Source: Pedococcus cremeus (GTDB lineage Bacteria > Actinomycetota > Actinomycetes > Actinomycetales > Dermatophilaceae). Taken from it: DNA of 64,000 nucleotides. The translations under genes and the position numbers were made by a program. Shown piece by piece: positions 47,932 to 56,642 of this stretch; positions within the stretch are counted from its first letter, which is position 1; each line of letters begins with the position of its first letter. The notes below the pieces were generated by a model. That model saw only the letters and a program-made list of their open reading frames with translations, made no database searches and was not told where the DNA came from. The stretch spans positions 1 to 64,000 of the forward strand of contig NZ_FOHB01000007.1 of NCBI RefSeq assembly GCF_900111375.1, written 5' to 3'.

Positions 47932-48291
47932 ATGCCACGTCTGATCAGCTCACCGACCTCCATCCCCGTCCCCGGCGGGAAGATCATCAACGAGCACGTC
48001 GGCCGGGTGAACAGCGGCACCGAGGCGGTCTCGGTCGCGCACATGGTGGCTCCGCCCGGGTGGGAGGAGCCCGCGCAGACGCCGCAGTTCGACGAGATCA
48101 CCTTGGTGCTCAAGGGCGAGGTCGTCGTCGACCACGACGGCGGCCCGACGACGGTTGCGGCCGGCCAGTCGATCATCACGTCGGCGGGGGAGCGGGTGCG
48201 CTACTCCTGCGGCCCCGAGGGCGCCGAGTACGTCGCCGTGTGCCTGCCCGCGTTCTCGCCCGAGACGGTCAACCGCGAGGACGAGGCGTGA
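47932..48291 (+). CDS. cupin-domain protein
   Basis: Single cupin barrel of 119 aa. The cupin motif region reads [19 protein letters not shown], followed by [19 protein letters not shown]. Metal-ligand histidines of the classic motif are not evident, so binding without catalysis is possible. It is placed between the kinase and adenosine deaminase; its TGA overlaps the GTG of add. Function unknown. Confidence 0.85.
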   Translation: MPRLISSPTSIPVPGGKIINEHVGRVNSGTEAVSVAHMVAPPGWEEPAQTPQFDEITLVLKGEVVVDHDGGPTTVAAGQSIITSAGERVRYSCGPEGAEYVAVCLPAFSPETVNREDEA

Positions 48292-49517
48292 TCTGGGGAC
48301 GCCGCGATGGCGACGGCCAGGCGCAGGAGGGCGGTTCGACCGCCGACGACCAGACCGGGGCCGGCGCTGTCGCCGGGCAACAGGGCAGGGGCGAGCTGAC
48401 TCTCGCGGAGAAGATCAAGCAGGCGCCCAAGGCGCTGCTGCACGACCACCTCGACGGTGGTGTGCGGCCGCAGACCATCCTCGAGATCGCCGACGAGGTC
48501 GGGTATGCCGCGCTGCCGGCGTCCGACGCCGAGTCCCTCGGGACGTGGTTCCTCGAGAGCGCCGACTCGGGCTCGCTCGAGCGCTACCTCAAGACCTTCG
48601 ACCACACCCTCGCCGTCATGCAGACGACCGAGGGCCTGCGCCGGGTGGCCCGCGAGTGCGTGCTCGACCTCGCCGAGGACGGCGTCGTCTACGCCGAGAG
48701 CCGCTACGCCCCCGAGCAGCACCTCGAGGCCGGCCTGCAGCTCGAGGACGTCATCGAGGCCGTCAACGCCGGCTTCCGCGAGGGCGAGGGGCTGGCCGCC
48801 GAGGTGGGGCACCCGATCCGGGTCACCGCGCTGCTGACCGCGATGCGGCACGCCGCCAAGAGCACCGAGATCGCCGAGCTGGCGGTCCGCTACCGCGACG
48901 AGGGCGTGGCCGGTTTCGACATCGCGGGCGCCGAGGCCGGGTTCCCGCCCACCCGCCACCTCGACGCGTTCGAGTACCTGCGCCGCGAGAACGCCCACTT
49001 CACCATCCACGCCGGTGAGGCGTTCGGGCTGCCGAGCATCTGGGAGGCGATCCAGTGGTGCGGCGCCGACCGGCTCGGCCACGGCGTGCGCATCGTCGAC
49101 GACATCATGGTGCGCGACCGCGCGTTCGGGGACGACGTCGCGGCGGCGATCGCCGCCGAACCGGGCGAGGTGCACCTCGGCCGCCTCGCGGCATACGTCA
49201 GGGACATGCGCATCCCGCTGGAGATGTGCCCGAGCAGCAACGTGCAGACGGGTGCCGCGGACTCCGTTGCGCTGCACCCGATCTCGCTGCTGAAGCGGCT
49301 GCGCTTCCGGGTCACCGTCAACACCGACAACCGGCTGATGAGCGGCACCAGCATGTCGCGCGAGATGGGCCTGCTGGTCGGTGAGGCGGGCTGGACCCTC
49401 GAGGACCTGCGCTGGGTCACCATCAACGCGATGAAGTCGGCGTTCATCCCGTTCGACGAGCGGCTGGCGATCATCGAGGAGGTCGTCAAGCCGGGCTACG
49501 CGAAGCTGCTCGACTGA
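48288..49517 (+). CDS. add: adenosine deaminase
   Basis: Deaminates adenosine/deoxyadenosine to inosine forms, 409 aa. Zinc site HDHLDGG near residue 43, substrate loop [13 protein letters not shown] near residue 240, DRLGHG near residue 263, and [10 protein letters not shown] (family usually NTDDP) near residue 345 are visible. The GTG start overlaps the cupin stop and adds a hydrophilic N-terminal extension of about 35 residues ([17 protein letters not shown]...) that is longer than in typical enzymes; a later start is possible. It complements the nucleoside importer, cdd and deoA. Confidence 0.93.
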   Translation: MIWGRRDGDGQAQEGGSTADDQTGAGAVAGQQGRGELTLAEKIKQAPKALLHDHLDGGVRPQTILEIADEVGYAALPASDAESLGTWFLESADSGSLERYLKTFDHTLAVMQTTEGLRRVARECVLDLAEDGVVYAESRYAPEQHLEAGLQLEDVIEAVNAGFREGEGLAAEVGHPIRVTALLTAMRHAAKSTEIAELAVRYRDEGVAGFDIAGAEAGFPPTRHLDAFEYLRRENAHFTIHAGEAFGLPSIWEAIQWCGADRLGHGVRIVDDIMVRDRAFGDDVAAAIAAEPGEVHLGRLAAYVRDMRIPLEMCPSSNVQTGAADSVALHPISLLKRLRFRVTVNTDNRLMSGTSMSREMGLLVGEAGWTLEDLRWVTINAMKSAFIPFDERLAIIEEVVKPGYAKLLD

Positions 49518-49538
49518 GCGGTCAGGGGCGCCGGGCTG

Positions 49539-50366
49539 TCAGCGTGAGCCCGGCTCCAGCACGTCCGGTGGCACGACCTTCGCCCGCAGCGCCTGGTCGC
49601 GCTCGAGCCGGGCGGCGTCGCGGCTGCGGCGCTCGGCTAGCAGGGCCATGAGGACCCACTCGGGGTGGTTGCCCGGCGGAGGCGCCGGGGCCATGAACGG
49701 TGTGGCCTCGGCGAGCAGGCGCTGCCCGAGCTCCTCGCGGATGCCGGGGGAGAAGCTGCCGGTGCGCGACAGGAACTGGCGGATGGCCGCGGCCAGCGCG
49801 TCGGGCAGCGGTGCGATGTCGGCGCCGGCGGCCCAGGCCGCGAGGTGCGGCGGCATCTGCGGTGGCGGTGGCAGGGCGACCTTCTGCCGGTCGCGCACGA
49901 CGTAGGTGCCGGCCAGGAGGTCGCCGAACCGCTTGGCGCGCCGGTTGAAGACGGCGCAGATCAGGGCCGGCATGCCGAGGCAGCCGTAGATCTCGATCAC
50001 CCCGACCATGGCCCGGGTCACCGCGTGCCGGAACGAGATCGGGCCGGCGTCGTCGCGCACCGTGCGCAGTCCGAGCGCCAGGTGGCCCAGCGTCTTGCCG
50101 CGGGTGAGCGTCTCGAAGGTCGTCGGGATGGCCACCATCGCGCTGATCGTGGCGATGGTGATGGCGGCGCCGACCAGCGCGTCGTCGCCGGCCCCGGCCA
50201 GGGAGTAGGCGACCCACTGGAGGCCCCACAGCGCCGCGAACCCGACGACCAGGTCGATGATGCCCGAGCAGATCCGCAGGCCAAGCCCGGCGTGGGGCAG
50301 GTCGAGGGCGACCGCCTCGCCGGTGACGAGGTCGTCGGCACCCACCCCCACGGTGCTGCTGCTCAT
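49539..50366 (-). CDS. RDD-family membrane protein
   Basis: RDD-domain membrane protein, 275 aa: three or four hydrophobic helices in the first 170 residues, with the Arg in LGLRICSGIIDLVVG and Asp in FGDLLAGTYVVRD, then a cytoplasmic tail rich in Pro and Arg. ATG 50366 has TAGGGT (minus strand, 50375-50380) 8 nt upstream. It is divergent from the SpoIIM-like gene across about 70 bp. Molecular function not established. Confidence 0.88.
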   Translation of the reverse strand: MSSSTVGVGADDLVTGEAVALDLPHAGLGLRICSGIIDLVVGFAALWGLQWVAYSLAGAGDDALVGAAITIATISAMVAIPTTFETLTRGKTLGHLALGLRTVRDDAGPISFRHAVTRAMVGVIEIYGCLGMPALICAVFNRRAKRFGDLLAGTYVVRDRQKVALPPPPQMPPHLAAWAAGADIAPLPDALAAAIRQFLSRTGSFSPGIREELGQRLLAEATPFMAPAPPPGNHPEWVLMALLAERRSRDAARLERDQALRAKVVPPDVLEPGSR

Positions 50367-50423
50367 GGCGGCTCACCCTACAGCGGGTCCTCCGAGAGCG
50401 GCCCGCCCTTCGGGGCCGGGCAC

Positions 50424-50429
50424 TAGGGT
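50424..50429 (+). promoter_or_regulatory. -10 element of the SpoIIM-like gene
   Basis: TAGGGT, 7 nt before GTG 50437, with no ribosome site; decides the start. A mirror TAGGGT (minus strand, 50375-50380) serves the divergent RDD gene. Confidence 0.6.
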
Positions 50430-50436
50430 GTCGCCC

Positions 50437-51432
50437 GTGGACCTCGACGCCTACGTGGCAGCCCACCAGGGGGACTGGGAGCGCCTCGAGGAGCTCACGA
50501 AGCAGCGGCGCCTGAGCGGCGCCGAGGCCGACGAGATCCTCGACCGCTACCAGCGGGTGGCAACGCACCTCTCGCTCGTGCGCTCCACCGCGCCCGACCC
50601 CTCGCTCGTGGCCTACCTCTCCATGCTGCTGGCCAAGGCCCGCTCGAAGTCGGCCGGCACGCGCACCATGTCGTGGTCGGACGTCGGCCGCTTCTTCGGG
50701 CAGACGTTCCCGGCTGCGCTGTACCGGATGCGCCGGTGGTGGATCACCGTGCTCGTCCTCGACGTCGTCCTCGTCGTGCTGATGGGGTGGTGGTTGCTCT
50801 CGCACCCGTCGGTGGAGAGCTCCCTGGCGTCACCGGCGCAGATCCGCCAGCTCGTCGGCAACGACTTCGAGCGCTACTACAGCGAGTACGCCGCCACCTC
50901 CTTCGCGCTGCGGGTGTGGACCAACAACTTCTGGCTCTCGGCCCTGTGCATCGCCTCCGGGGTCTTCGGGCTACCGGTCGTCTACCTGCTCGTCACCAAC
51001 ATGGCCAACCTCGCCGTCGTGGGGTCGATCATGATCCGCCACGACCGGGGAGGTCTGTTCTTCGGGCTCATCGCCCCGCATGGGCTGCTCGAGCTGACCT
51101 GCGTGTTCGTGGCGGCTGGCGTCGGCCTGCGGCTGTTCTGGGCGTGGGTCGAGCCCGGCGCTCGCACGCGCGCCCAGGCCCTCGGTGCTGAAGGGCGCGC
51201 GGCACTCGCCACCTCGCTCGGGCTGGTGGTGCTGCTGCTCATCTCGGGCCTCATCGAGGCGTTCGTGACGCCCTCGCCCCTGCCGACCTGGGCCCGGGTG
51301 GGCATCGGGGTGCTCGCCGAGGCCGCCTTCTTCACCTACGTCTTCACGGCGGGGCGGTGGGCCCACCGCCGCGGCGAGACCGGCGACCTCGCCGAAGCCG
51401 ACCGGGGCGCCGAGCTCCCGGTCGCCGGCTGA
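50437..51432 (+). CDS. stage II sporulation protein M-like membrane protein
   Basis: SpoIIM/DUF95-type protein, 331 aa. A soluble N-terminal part of about 100 residues precedes five or six hydrophobic helices; the conserved block FWLSALCIASGVFGLPVV and GLIAPHGLLELTCVF are visible. Actinobacteria do not make this protein for endosporulation; it typically accompanies RDD, DUF58 and MoxR genes. Here the DUF58 partner is 9 kb away, beyond the island. The start is set by TAGGGT 7 nt upstream. Confidence 0.87.
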   Translation: MDLDAYVAAHQGDWERLEELTKQRRLSGAEADEILDRYQRVATHLSLVRSTAPDPSLVAYLSMLLAKARSKSAGTRTMSWSDVGRFFGQTFPAALYRMRRWWITVLVLDVVLVVLMGWWLLSHPSVESSLASPAQIRQLVGNDFERYYSEYAATSFALRVWTNNFWLSALCIASGVFGLPVVYLLVTNMANLAVVGSIMIRHDRGGLFFGLIAPHGLLELTCVFVAAGVGLRLFWAWVEPGARTRAQALGAEGRAALATSLGLVVLLLISGLIEAFVTPSPLPTWARVGIGVLAEAAFFTYVFTAGRWAHRRGETGDLAEADRGAELPVAG

Positions 51433-51442
51433 CGCCGAACCG

Positions 51443-51450
51443 GTATGCCG
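51443..51450 (+). repeat. intergenic copy of GTATGCCG
   Basis: Copy of the over-represented 8-mer after the SpoIIM-like gene and outside any gene. Confidence 0.7.
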
Positions 51451-51515
51451 CACGACTCGGGCTCGCCGTCCCGGCGCGCCGCTGCCTCCATCTGTAGCTG
51501 TCCGAAGGTCGTGCT

Positions 51516-51875
51516 TCAGCCCGGCCCGTCGGGGTGCGCGAGATCGTAGGCACGAGACACCTTCTTGGGCACGACCATGCGCCACGCGTCGACGACCAGC
51601 TCGCGGGCCTCGGAGGCCTCCAGCGCCACAAGGTCGGCGTGGACCCAGTTGAAGCGCAGGTCCGACGGTGGCGGCAGGTGGAACTTGTGCGGCTCGCTCG
51701 CGACGAGGGCGGCACGCTCCTCCTTGGGGAACGCGAAGCCCATGACGGTCTCGTCGCGGGAGAACGCGACGTAGACGATCTGCTTGACGCGGAACTTCAG
51801 CCTGCCGTGCACATGAACGGGGTAGGAGCGCTCCAGTTCGGTGCCCAGCGGGAGAAGGTCGTCGAGCGCCGCCAT
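51516..51875 (-). CDS. MmcQ/YjbR-family DNA-binding protein
   Basis: Small MmcQ/YjbR-like protein, 119 aa. The segment LKFRVKQIVYVAFSRDETVMGFAF forms the beta-sheet core and LVALEASEARELVVDAWRMVVPKKVS is the helical half typical of the family. ATG 51875 is the obvious start; GACACT lies 6 nt upstream on the minus strand. It is the last backbone gene before the island. Function of the family is not known in detail. Confidence 0.85.
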   Translation of the reverse strand: MAALDDLLPLGTELERSYPVHVHGRLKFRVKQIVYVAFSRDETVMGFAFPKEERAALVASEPHKFHLPPPSDLRFNWVHADLVALEASEARELVVDAWRMVVPKKVSRAYDLAHPDGPG

Positions 51876-52407
51876 GATCAGAGTGTCTCGGCGCTGACGA
51901 AGGCACGTCGAGTTTCGGCACGCGGATCCGTACCTGCAACTCGCGCGGCTGGGGTCTTGTCCATCGATTCTGCTCCTGGGTGGGATGCCTACACAGCATC
52001 GACTCCGCCGACCGCGCGGAGTCATCGGCCCTGTGGGCATTCCCGGCTCAGTCTGAGGGGCTCAGCTTTGGCGCCGATTCTTTGGCCGGTCCCCGCGGTG
52101 CCTTGACGGGTCTGGCCCTTTCGCGGCGGAAAGACGCCGCGGGGGGAAGAGATCGCGGTACTCCTGGCGCCGTCCCCCATTCCCTACGCCAATCGCGGCC
52201 GGTCCGGCGGCGAAGCCCGACACAGTTCGGACGGACCCACCGAGTCCAACTCCACTCTCGATGGTCGAACAGCCGTGCTGGTTACCGTCGGGCTGGCACA
52301 CCGTGACGCGCGGCGCCGTCCGAACCGTTCGAGACCCGTCCACCGCAACTTGGGACTTGGCCGCTGGGTGTTTGTGCCCTTAGCGTCGTCGGCGACTCAG
52401 GCGTCGG
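51876..52407. other. gene-free left end of the island
   Basis: About 530 bp with no convincing gene on either strand. Composition shifts here from the high-GC backbone to more mixed sequence. A 7-bp-stem hairpin CGCGGCG/CGCCGCG lies at 52122-52141. I looked for a tRNA, tRNA remnant or direct repeats shared with 60291-60420 and found none. Confidence 0.6.
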
Positions 52408-53514
52408 ATGTCGCTGAACAGGGGCGGGATGCGTCAAAGTGATGCGGTGATTATGAGGTCGAGGGGGCGGGGACCTTGGGAGTCGGAGACGATCTACGCG
52501 TGGTTTCTGCACGAGGAATTGCTCAGGACGCTGTTCAACGGCACGTCGCGGGGCCGGTTGGAACGTTTGGCTCGGCGGACGTGGGGCCTCGGGCGCGGTG
52601 ATCACCTGGCCTACGCACGGGAACTTGAACGATGGCTGGCGAGGTATGCCGTGCAGCCGCTGGAGTTCGCTCTCGCCACTGGTCAATGCCATGTCGGCCA
52701 ACTCGTTTGGCTTCAACGCGAGTTCGCTTGGAGTGACGTCGCTGCCGAACGACAGGCGCGGCGAACCGGTGCTGCTGAAGTACGGTCCTCGTTTCGAACG
52801 AGCCTCAGTGTCGGCGATGGCCGATCGATGCTGGTTCACGGAACCTTCAATCCATCGCGTCTGACCTCCAGCACCTCAAACATTGAGCTGAAAGGAGTCC
52901 GCCACCAGTTCATGCTCGGTCACGTCGCGGCTGTCGGGGAAGACGAAGTCGAGCTGCGGCCGCTTGCGATCGCAACGCGCCTTCTTCAGCCTCCGGACGG
53001 ACGAGGAGCCGAGTGGACGCCCCACCCGCGATGGCAGCGAGTCGACGTGAGTGAGGTCGAGCAGTTCGCCAACGTCAAGTTCGAGGTCATGCCTGAGGCG
53101 CTCGACGCGATGCGCACGTTGGCGGAGGCTGAGGTAAAGCAGGCACTCGCAGCGCTCATTGGTGAACCGACGATTCCCAAGGACTGGGGCGGTGAGCAGC
53201 ACGATCTGTGGACGACGCGACTGAGGCTCGAGGGTCGAGGGCATAGCGCTGCGTTCGTCTTGAAGGGGCCTGCTGGCGGATCGATGTGGCGACCAATGAC
53301 GATCGCAATGCTCGGCAAGAACGGGGACCAGCTTCAACGGATGGCTTCGTCACCGGCGGAGGTCCTGGTCCTGCAGCACTGTCATGAAATTCGTCCCGAA
53401 GTTGTGTCAATGCTAGAGAGCCTGGCTTCCGACATGCGCAATCCGCGTCGCTACATGGTGATCGACGGCTATCACAGCTACGCGTTGATGCGGGCTGCAG
53501 GAGTGATCAACTAG
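52408..53514 (+). CDS. unrecognised protein with restriction-endonuclease-like C-terminus
   Basis: I do not recognise this 368-aa protein. The N-terminal third is Arg-rich and helical (WESETIYAWFLHEELLRTL); the C-terminal 120 residues have the helix-strand-strand-helix-strand layout of PD-(D/E)xK folds: Asp266 in GEQHDLWTTRL, Lys286 in SAAFVLKGPA, the conserved-looking LGKNGDQLQRM, then VLVLQHCHEI and YMVIDGYHSYAL. The acidic residue two before Lys286 is Val, so any active site is a variant. Starts at 52408, 52429 or 52453 are all possible; none has a good ribosome site. First gene of the island. Confidence 0.65.
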   Translation: MSLNRGGMRQSDAVIMRSRGRGPWESETIYAWFLHEELLRTLFNGTSRGRLERLARRTWGLGRGDHLAYARELERWLARYAVQPLEFALATGQCHVGQLVWLQREFAWSDVAAERQARRTGAAEVRSSFRTSLSVGDGRSMLVHGTFNPSRLTSSTSNIELKGVRHQFMLGHVAAVGEDEVELRPLAIATRLLQPPDGRGAEWTPHPRWQRVDVSEVEQFANVKFEVMPEALDAMRTLAEAEVKQALAALIGEPTIPKDWGGEQHDLWTTRLRLEGRGHSAAFVLKGPAGGSMWRPMTIAMLGKNGDQLQRMASSPAEVLVLQHCHEIRPEVVSMLESLASDMRNPRRYMVIDGYHSYALMRAAGVIN

Positions 53515-53746
53515 GGACCCGACAACCAGACGTGTTGTGACGCACGGCCAGTAGTGCCTCGCCACTTGAGAACGGTTGGATCCGAGCGCGTTCAAGGACG
53601 GCGGTATGACGCATCTCGGCCGCGGCAGGAGTGCTCCTTCGACCCGCGGCAGTCAGGCTCCCCTACTAGTCGAGCGCAAATCGAAGCGACACGGCAGCGA
53701 CGCCTCGCCGTACCATCGGGCCGACGGCCCACAGCGGAAGGTTGCC

Positions 53747-54805
53747 ATGGAACTGGACAGCAAGAATCTTGGTCGCCTCAAGCACGTTGCAGATCCGCGC
53801 GAAGTTTGGACGTCAGAGTCAGGCGACTTCACGCCCTGGCTTGCCGAGAACATCGACGTCCTCGCGGACGAGCTGGGCATGACCCTCACAGTCGTGGGCA
53901 CCGAGGTTCTGGTAGGTCAATTCCGACTCGACATACAGGCTCAAGACGATGACGGACGAGTGGTCATCGTGGAGAACCAGCTCGAGAGGACCGACCACTC
54001 ACACCTCGGGCAATGCTTGGTCTACGCAGCCGGCCTTGAGGCGTCGACCGTCATTTGGGTGTCACGCCAATTCCGGGACGACTTCCGGAGGGCCTTGGAC
54101 TGGCTGAACGAACGCACCGACCAAGGCATCCAGTTCTTCGGCGTAGAAGTCGGAGTCGTCCAAATCGGTGAGTCAGGTCCCCGTGCGCCGGTCTTCGAAG
54201 TGGTATCCAGACCAAACGACTGGGCGAAGGGGGTCAAGACGAACCCTGGCGGGGGTGCCGGCGCATCCACCGAGACGCCGTTGAATCAGGCGCGGCAGGA
54301 CCTCTTTGCTGAGATTCTCGACGCCGTCAACAGCGCCAGGCCCGCTGTCCGGGTGCCGGCACGTAACACGAACAACAGCTGGATCAACTTTGCGTCGGGA
54401 CCCTTCGGCGCTTGGGGGTTGGCGCAGATCAACGACGGTCGTGTTCGCGTTGAGGCCTACCTAGACAGCGGCGACGGCATCCGAAACAAGGCACTCTTTG
54501 ACAAGTTCGCTGCAGAACCGGACATGTGGAACGAGAAGGCGGGCATCGACCTGACGTTTGAGGAAATGGATGGGCGCCGCGCCTGTCGCATCGCCACTCA
54601 CTCCGCGCCGACGAACCTACTCACCCTGTCGCCGATAGACCGTGAGGCGCTGAAGGCTTGGGCGACTCAGGCCTTCTTGGCCATGTACGACGCTCTCGAC
54701 GGCCCACTACGCCTGACGGCCAAAGCCGTCCGGAACGCCACGGCACAGTCACACCAAGTGAATGCTGAGTCTGCACTCGCCCCAGGCGCGGACATGGCCG
54801 ACTGA
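53747..54805 (+). CDS. DUF4268 protein with PD-(D/E)xK-type nuclease domain
   Basis: 352 aa. The N-terminal 160 residues form a restriction-endonuclease-like domain: SGDFTPWLAENIDVLADELG, then Asp62 in FRLDIQAQ and Glu76-Asn-Gln78 in VIVENQLERTDHSHLGQ, so Gln replaces the usual catalytic Lys, as in this family. A DUF4268 domain follows (about residues 185-330). I chose ATG 53747 since GGAAGG lies about 6 nt upstream, although the frame is open back to 53576. Related proteins occur in restriction and defence contexts; no methyltransferase is nearby. DNA cleavage is inferred. Confidence 0.82.
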   Translation: MELDSKNLGRLKHVADPREVWTSESGDFTPWLAENIDVLADELGMTLTVVGTEVLVGQFRLDIQAQDDDGRVVIVENQLERTDHSHLGQCLVYAAGLEASTVIWVSRQFRDDFRRALDWLNERTDQGIQFFGVEVGVVQIGESGPRAPVFEVVSRPNDWAKGVKTNPGGGAGASTETPLNQARQDLFAEILDAVNSARPAVRVPARNTNNSWINFASGPFGAWGLAQINDGRVRVEAYLDSGDGIRNKALFDKFAAEPDMWNEKAGIDLTFEEMDGRRACRIATHSAPTNLLTLSPIDREALKAWATQAFLAMYDALDGPLRLTAKAVRNATAQSHQVNAESALAPGADMAD

Positions 54806-54908
54806 GAAGCGTGGGTCACGCTGCTACATCGCCGCGGGCGGAATGGGGGCGGCGAGAAGGATGCGCAGGATCCCGCTTGTGCCACCCTTCCGGAGGCACG
54901 ATGCAGGA

Positions 54909-55076
54909 ATGAACAACACGTGGAGCATCTCAGATCTGCTGAATGAGCTGGACCGATTCGAGCGAGAGGCTCGGGCGGCAGGACTCAAGGAGGCCTCGGT
55001 GCAAACCTATGTGGATCGATCGCGCCGCTTCGTCCGGTGGCTGGCCGGCGACTTCCAATTCCAAGGACCGCACTGA
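54909..55076 (+). CDS. 55-aa protein resembling an integrase core-binding (SAM-like) domain
   Basis: Small complete protein, 55 aa. SISDLLNELDRFEREARAAGL followed by VQTYVDRSRRFVRWLAGDF has the spacing of the N-terminal helical core-binding domain of tyrosine recombinases, but no catalytic domain follows: after GPH the frame stops and the next 290 bp are non-coding. CACGAT is 6 nt before the ATG. It may be a free-standing DNA-binding or antitoxin-like protein, or a remnant of an integrase. Confidence 0.6.
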   Translation: MNNTWSISDLLNELDRFEREARAAGLKEASVQTYVDRSRRFVRWLAGDFQFQGPH

Positions 55077-55366
55077 TTGGGCCCCGGCAGCCTTGGCGGC
55101 GGTAAGACGCACTCCCGTTGCGCTCGCGTCGAGGGGATGCCGCTATAGGGCGCTTGGCGACGCGGAGGCCGTGGTTGCTGGCCCCAAGGGTTCACCCGTC
55201 AGTTGCGAGGCCACTGCTGCCGTCAGGGCGACTCACTGCATCCCTCCAGAACACAGTCGCGAAGTCGTTCTCCCTAGAAGGTGAAGCATTCGTGCCAGTG
55301 CCATGAGACACCCAAAGCGTGGGGGAACCGCTCGCACTGCCGCTGCGGCGGTGAGACCATCTGGCC

Positions 55367-56476
55367 GTGAGCGACGCGAAGGCCCCAGGAAGTGGTGTCA
55401 AGGAGGAGGGTGACCAGAAGGGCACCAAGAAGCGCAAGGGCAAGGTGCGGACCAAGCAGCGGCACTCCAATCACATCGCCGGCGACCTTGGTGTCGAAAT
55501 CGTTCGACGAAAGTTGCCGGTGCACTGGGTGGTGCGGCCCATCAATCCGGACTATGGGCTGGATCTGCACGTCGAAGTGTTTGAGCCCGACGATGGGGAC
55601 CCGGGCAGCGGAAACACGCTCGGTGAACATCTCTACATACAGGTGAAGACGGCCAGGACCGTCGCTTTAGAGAAGGTGACCGTCCGGAGCCGGGGGAACG
55701 TTACGAAGTACGACCCTGATCCGACGCTTGGAACCCCGGTCGAAATCGATGTTGCGAAGTTCACCCTCGATACCGAGACATTGCTAACTGTCGAGACAAT
55801 GGGAGCAGCCATCCCTGTGCTCTTGTGCTACGTCGACTTGTCCTCGGAGAACGTCTACTACGTCTGCTTGAACGACTACATCGCAAAGGGCTTGCTGCCC
55901 TATAAGCCTTCGTACGAGGAACAAGGCAGCGTCACCATTCTGATCCCGAGTTGGAATGTGCTGGATACCGCCGACCTTGGCTTCTCCTACATTCGGCTGC
56001 TGGCGCGTAGGGCCAAGTACTACGCGGCGTTCAACACGCTCGGTTACCAGTTCCATGAGCTCACTTGGGCGCGCTCGGAGCATCCGAACCTCGCCCACGA
56101 CAAGCGCCCAGGCGTCATCCCCGCCCCCGAGATGCTGACCATGGCACGGACCTTTCTCCGCGCTGCCTTGCGTCTCTCGATCTGGAACCCTGCTGGTGAG
56201 GCCTACTGGGCTCCCCTGGAGGATGTTCAGAAGAACTTGCTCTTCCTGCAGGAACACCTGCCACCAATGAACCAGGTACTTCCAGAGGAAGACGTGCTCC
56301 GGTATCAGCACTACCTGCTCGATGGTTTCCGACGAGCCGCCAACTTGGGGCGGATGTACGAGGAACTGGTTCGGGAGTGGCGTCTGCCCACGTTCCTAGC
56401 CACGTTGTCCGACTACCACGTGGGCCACAAGTACAACCCACCGGAGCCTCCGGATGATCTCCTTGCCGAGGCGTAG
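55367..56476 (+). CDS. DUF4365 protein (PD-(D/E)xK-like)
   Basis: 369 aa. A Lys-rich N-terminus (KGTKKRKGKVRTKQR, about residues 18-32) precedes the DUF4365 domain: RRKLPVHWVVRPINPDYGLD with Asp66, then LYIQVKTA with Gln92-Val-Lys94, matching the nuclease-fold pattern D...QxK. The C-terminal 170 residues are helical and unrecognised. The GTG start has GACCAT 6 nt upstream and no Shine-Dalgarno. DUF4365 domains recur in antiviral and restriction contexts. It sits 166 bp before the giant gene, and the two may work together. Confidence 0.82.
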   Translation: MSDAKAPGSGVKEEGDQKGTKKRKGKVRTKQRHSNHIAGDLGVEIVRRKLPVHWVVRPINPDYGLDLHVEVFEPDDGDPGSGNTLGEHLYIQVKTARTVALEKVTVRSRGNVTKYDPDPTLGTPVEIDVAKFTLDTETLLTVETMGAAIPVLLCYVDLSSENVYYVCLNDYIAKGLLPYKPSYEEQGSVTILIPSWNVLDTADLGFSYIRLLARRAKYYAAFNTLGYQFHELTWARSEHPNLAHDKRPGVIPAPEMLTMARTFLRAALRLSIWNPAGEAYWAPLEDVQKNLLFLQEHLPPMNQVLPEEDVLRYQHYLLDGFRRAANLGRMYEELVREWRLPTFLATLSDYHVGHKYNPPEPPDDLLAEA

Positions 56477-56642
56477 CCTTGGTGAGCGACCAGCAGTAGC
56501 CTCCTTTGAGTTGGACTTGAAGAGGAACCCAGGCACGTTCTTTTGTGGTTGGCCGGCCGTGCAGAGGCTAGAGGCCTAACGGTGCATCCCTGACAGACAG
56601 ACCGCTGCCTGGCGGCGTAGCGATGCGCCCGCGGAGGAAGGT

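Noticed and set aside
52315-52355. GTTCGAGACCC resembling a tRNA T-loop at the island's left end
   Set aside because: The flanking five bases do not pair and no acceptor, D or anticodon arms can be built around it.
52598-52864. Possible frameshift in the first island gene
   Set aside because: The alternative frame gives no recognisable sequence, and the annotated frame is open throughout with a coherent C-terminal domain.
53576-53746. Upstream extension of the DUF4268 protein
   Set aside because: The 57 extra residues are Arg/Ser/Pro-rich and unlike the family; GGAAGG before ATG 53747 fits homologues that begin there.
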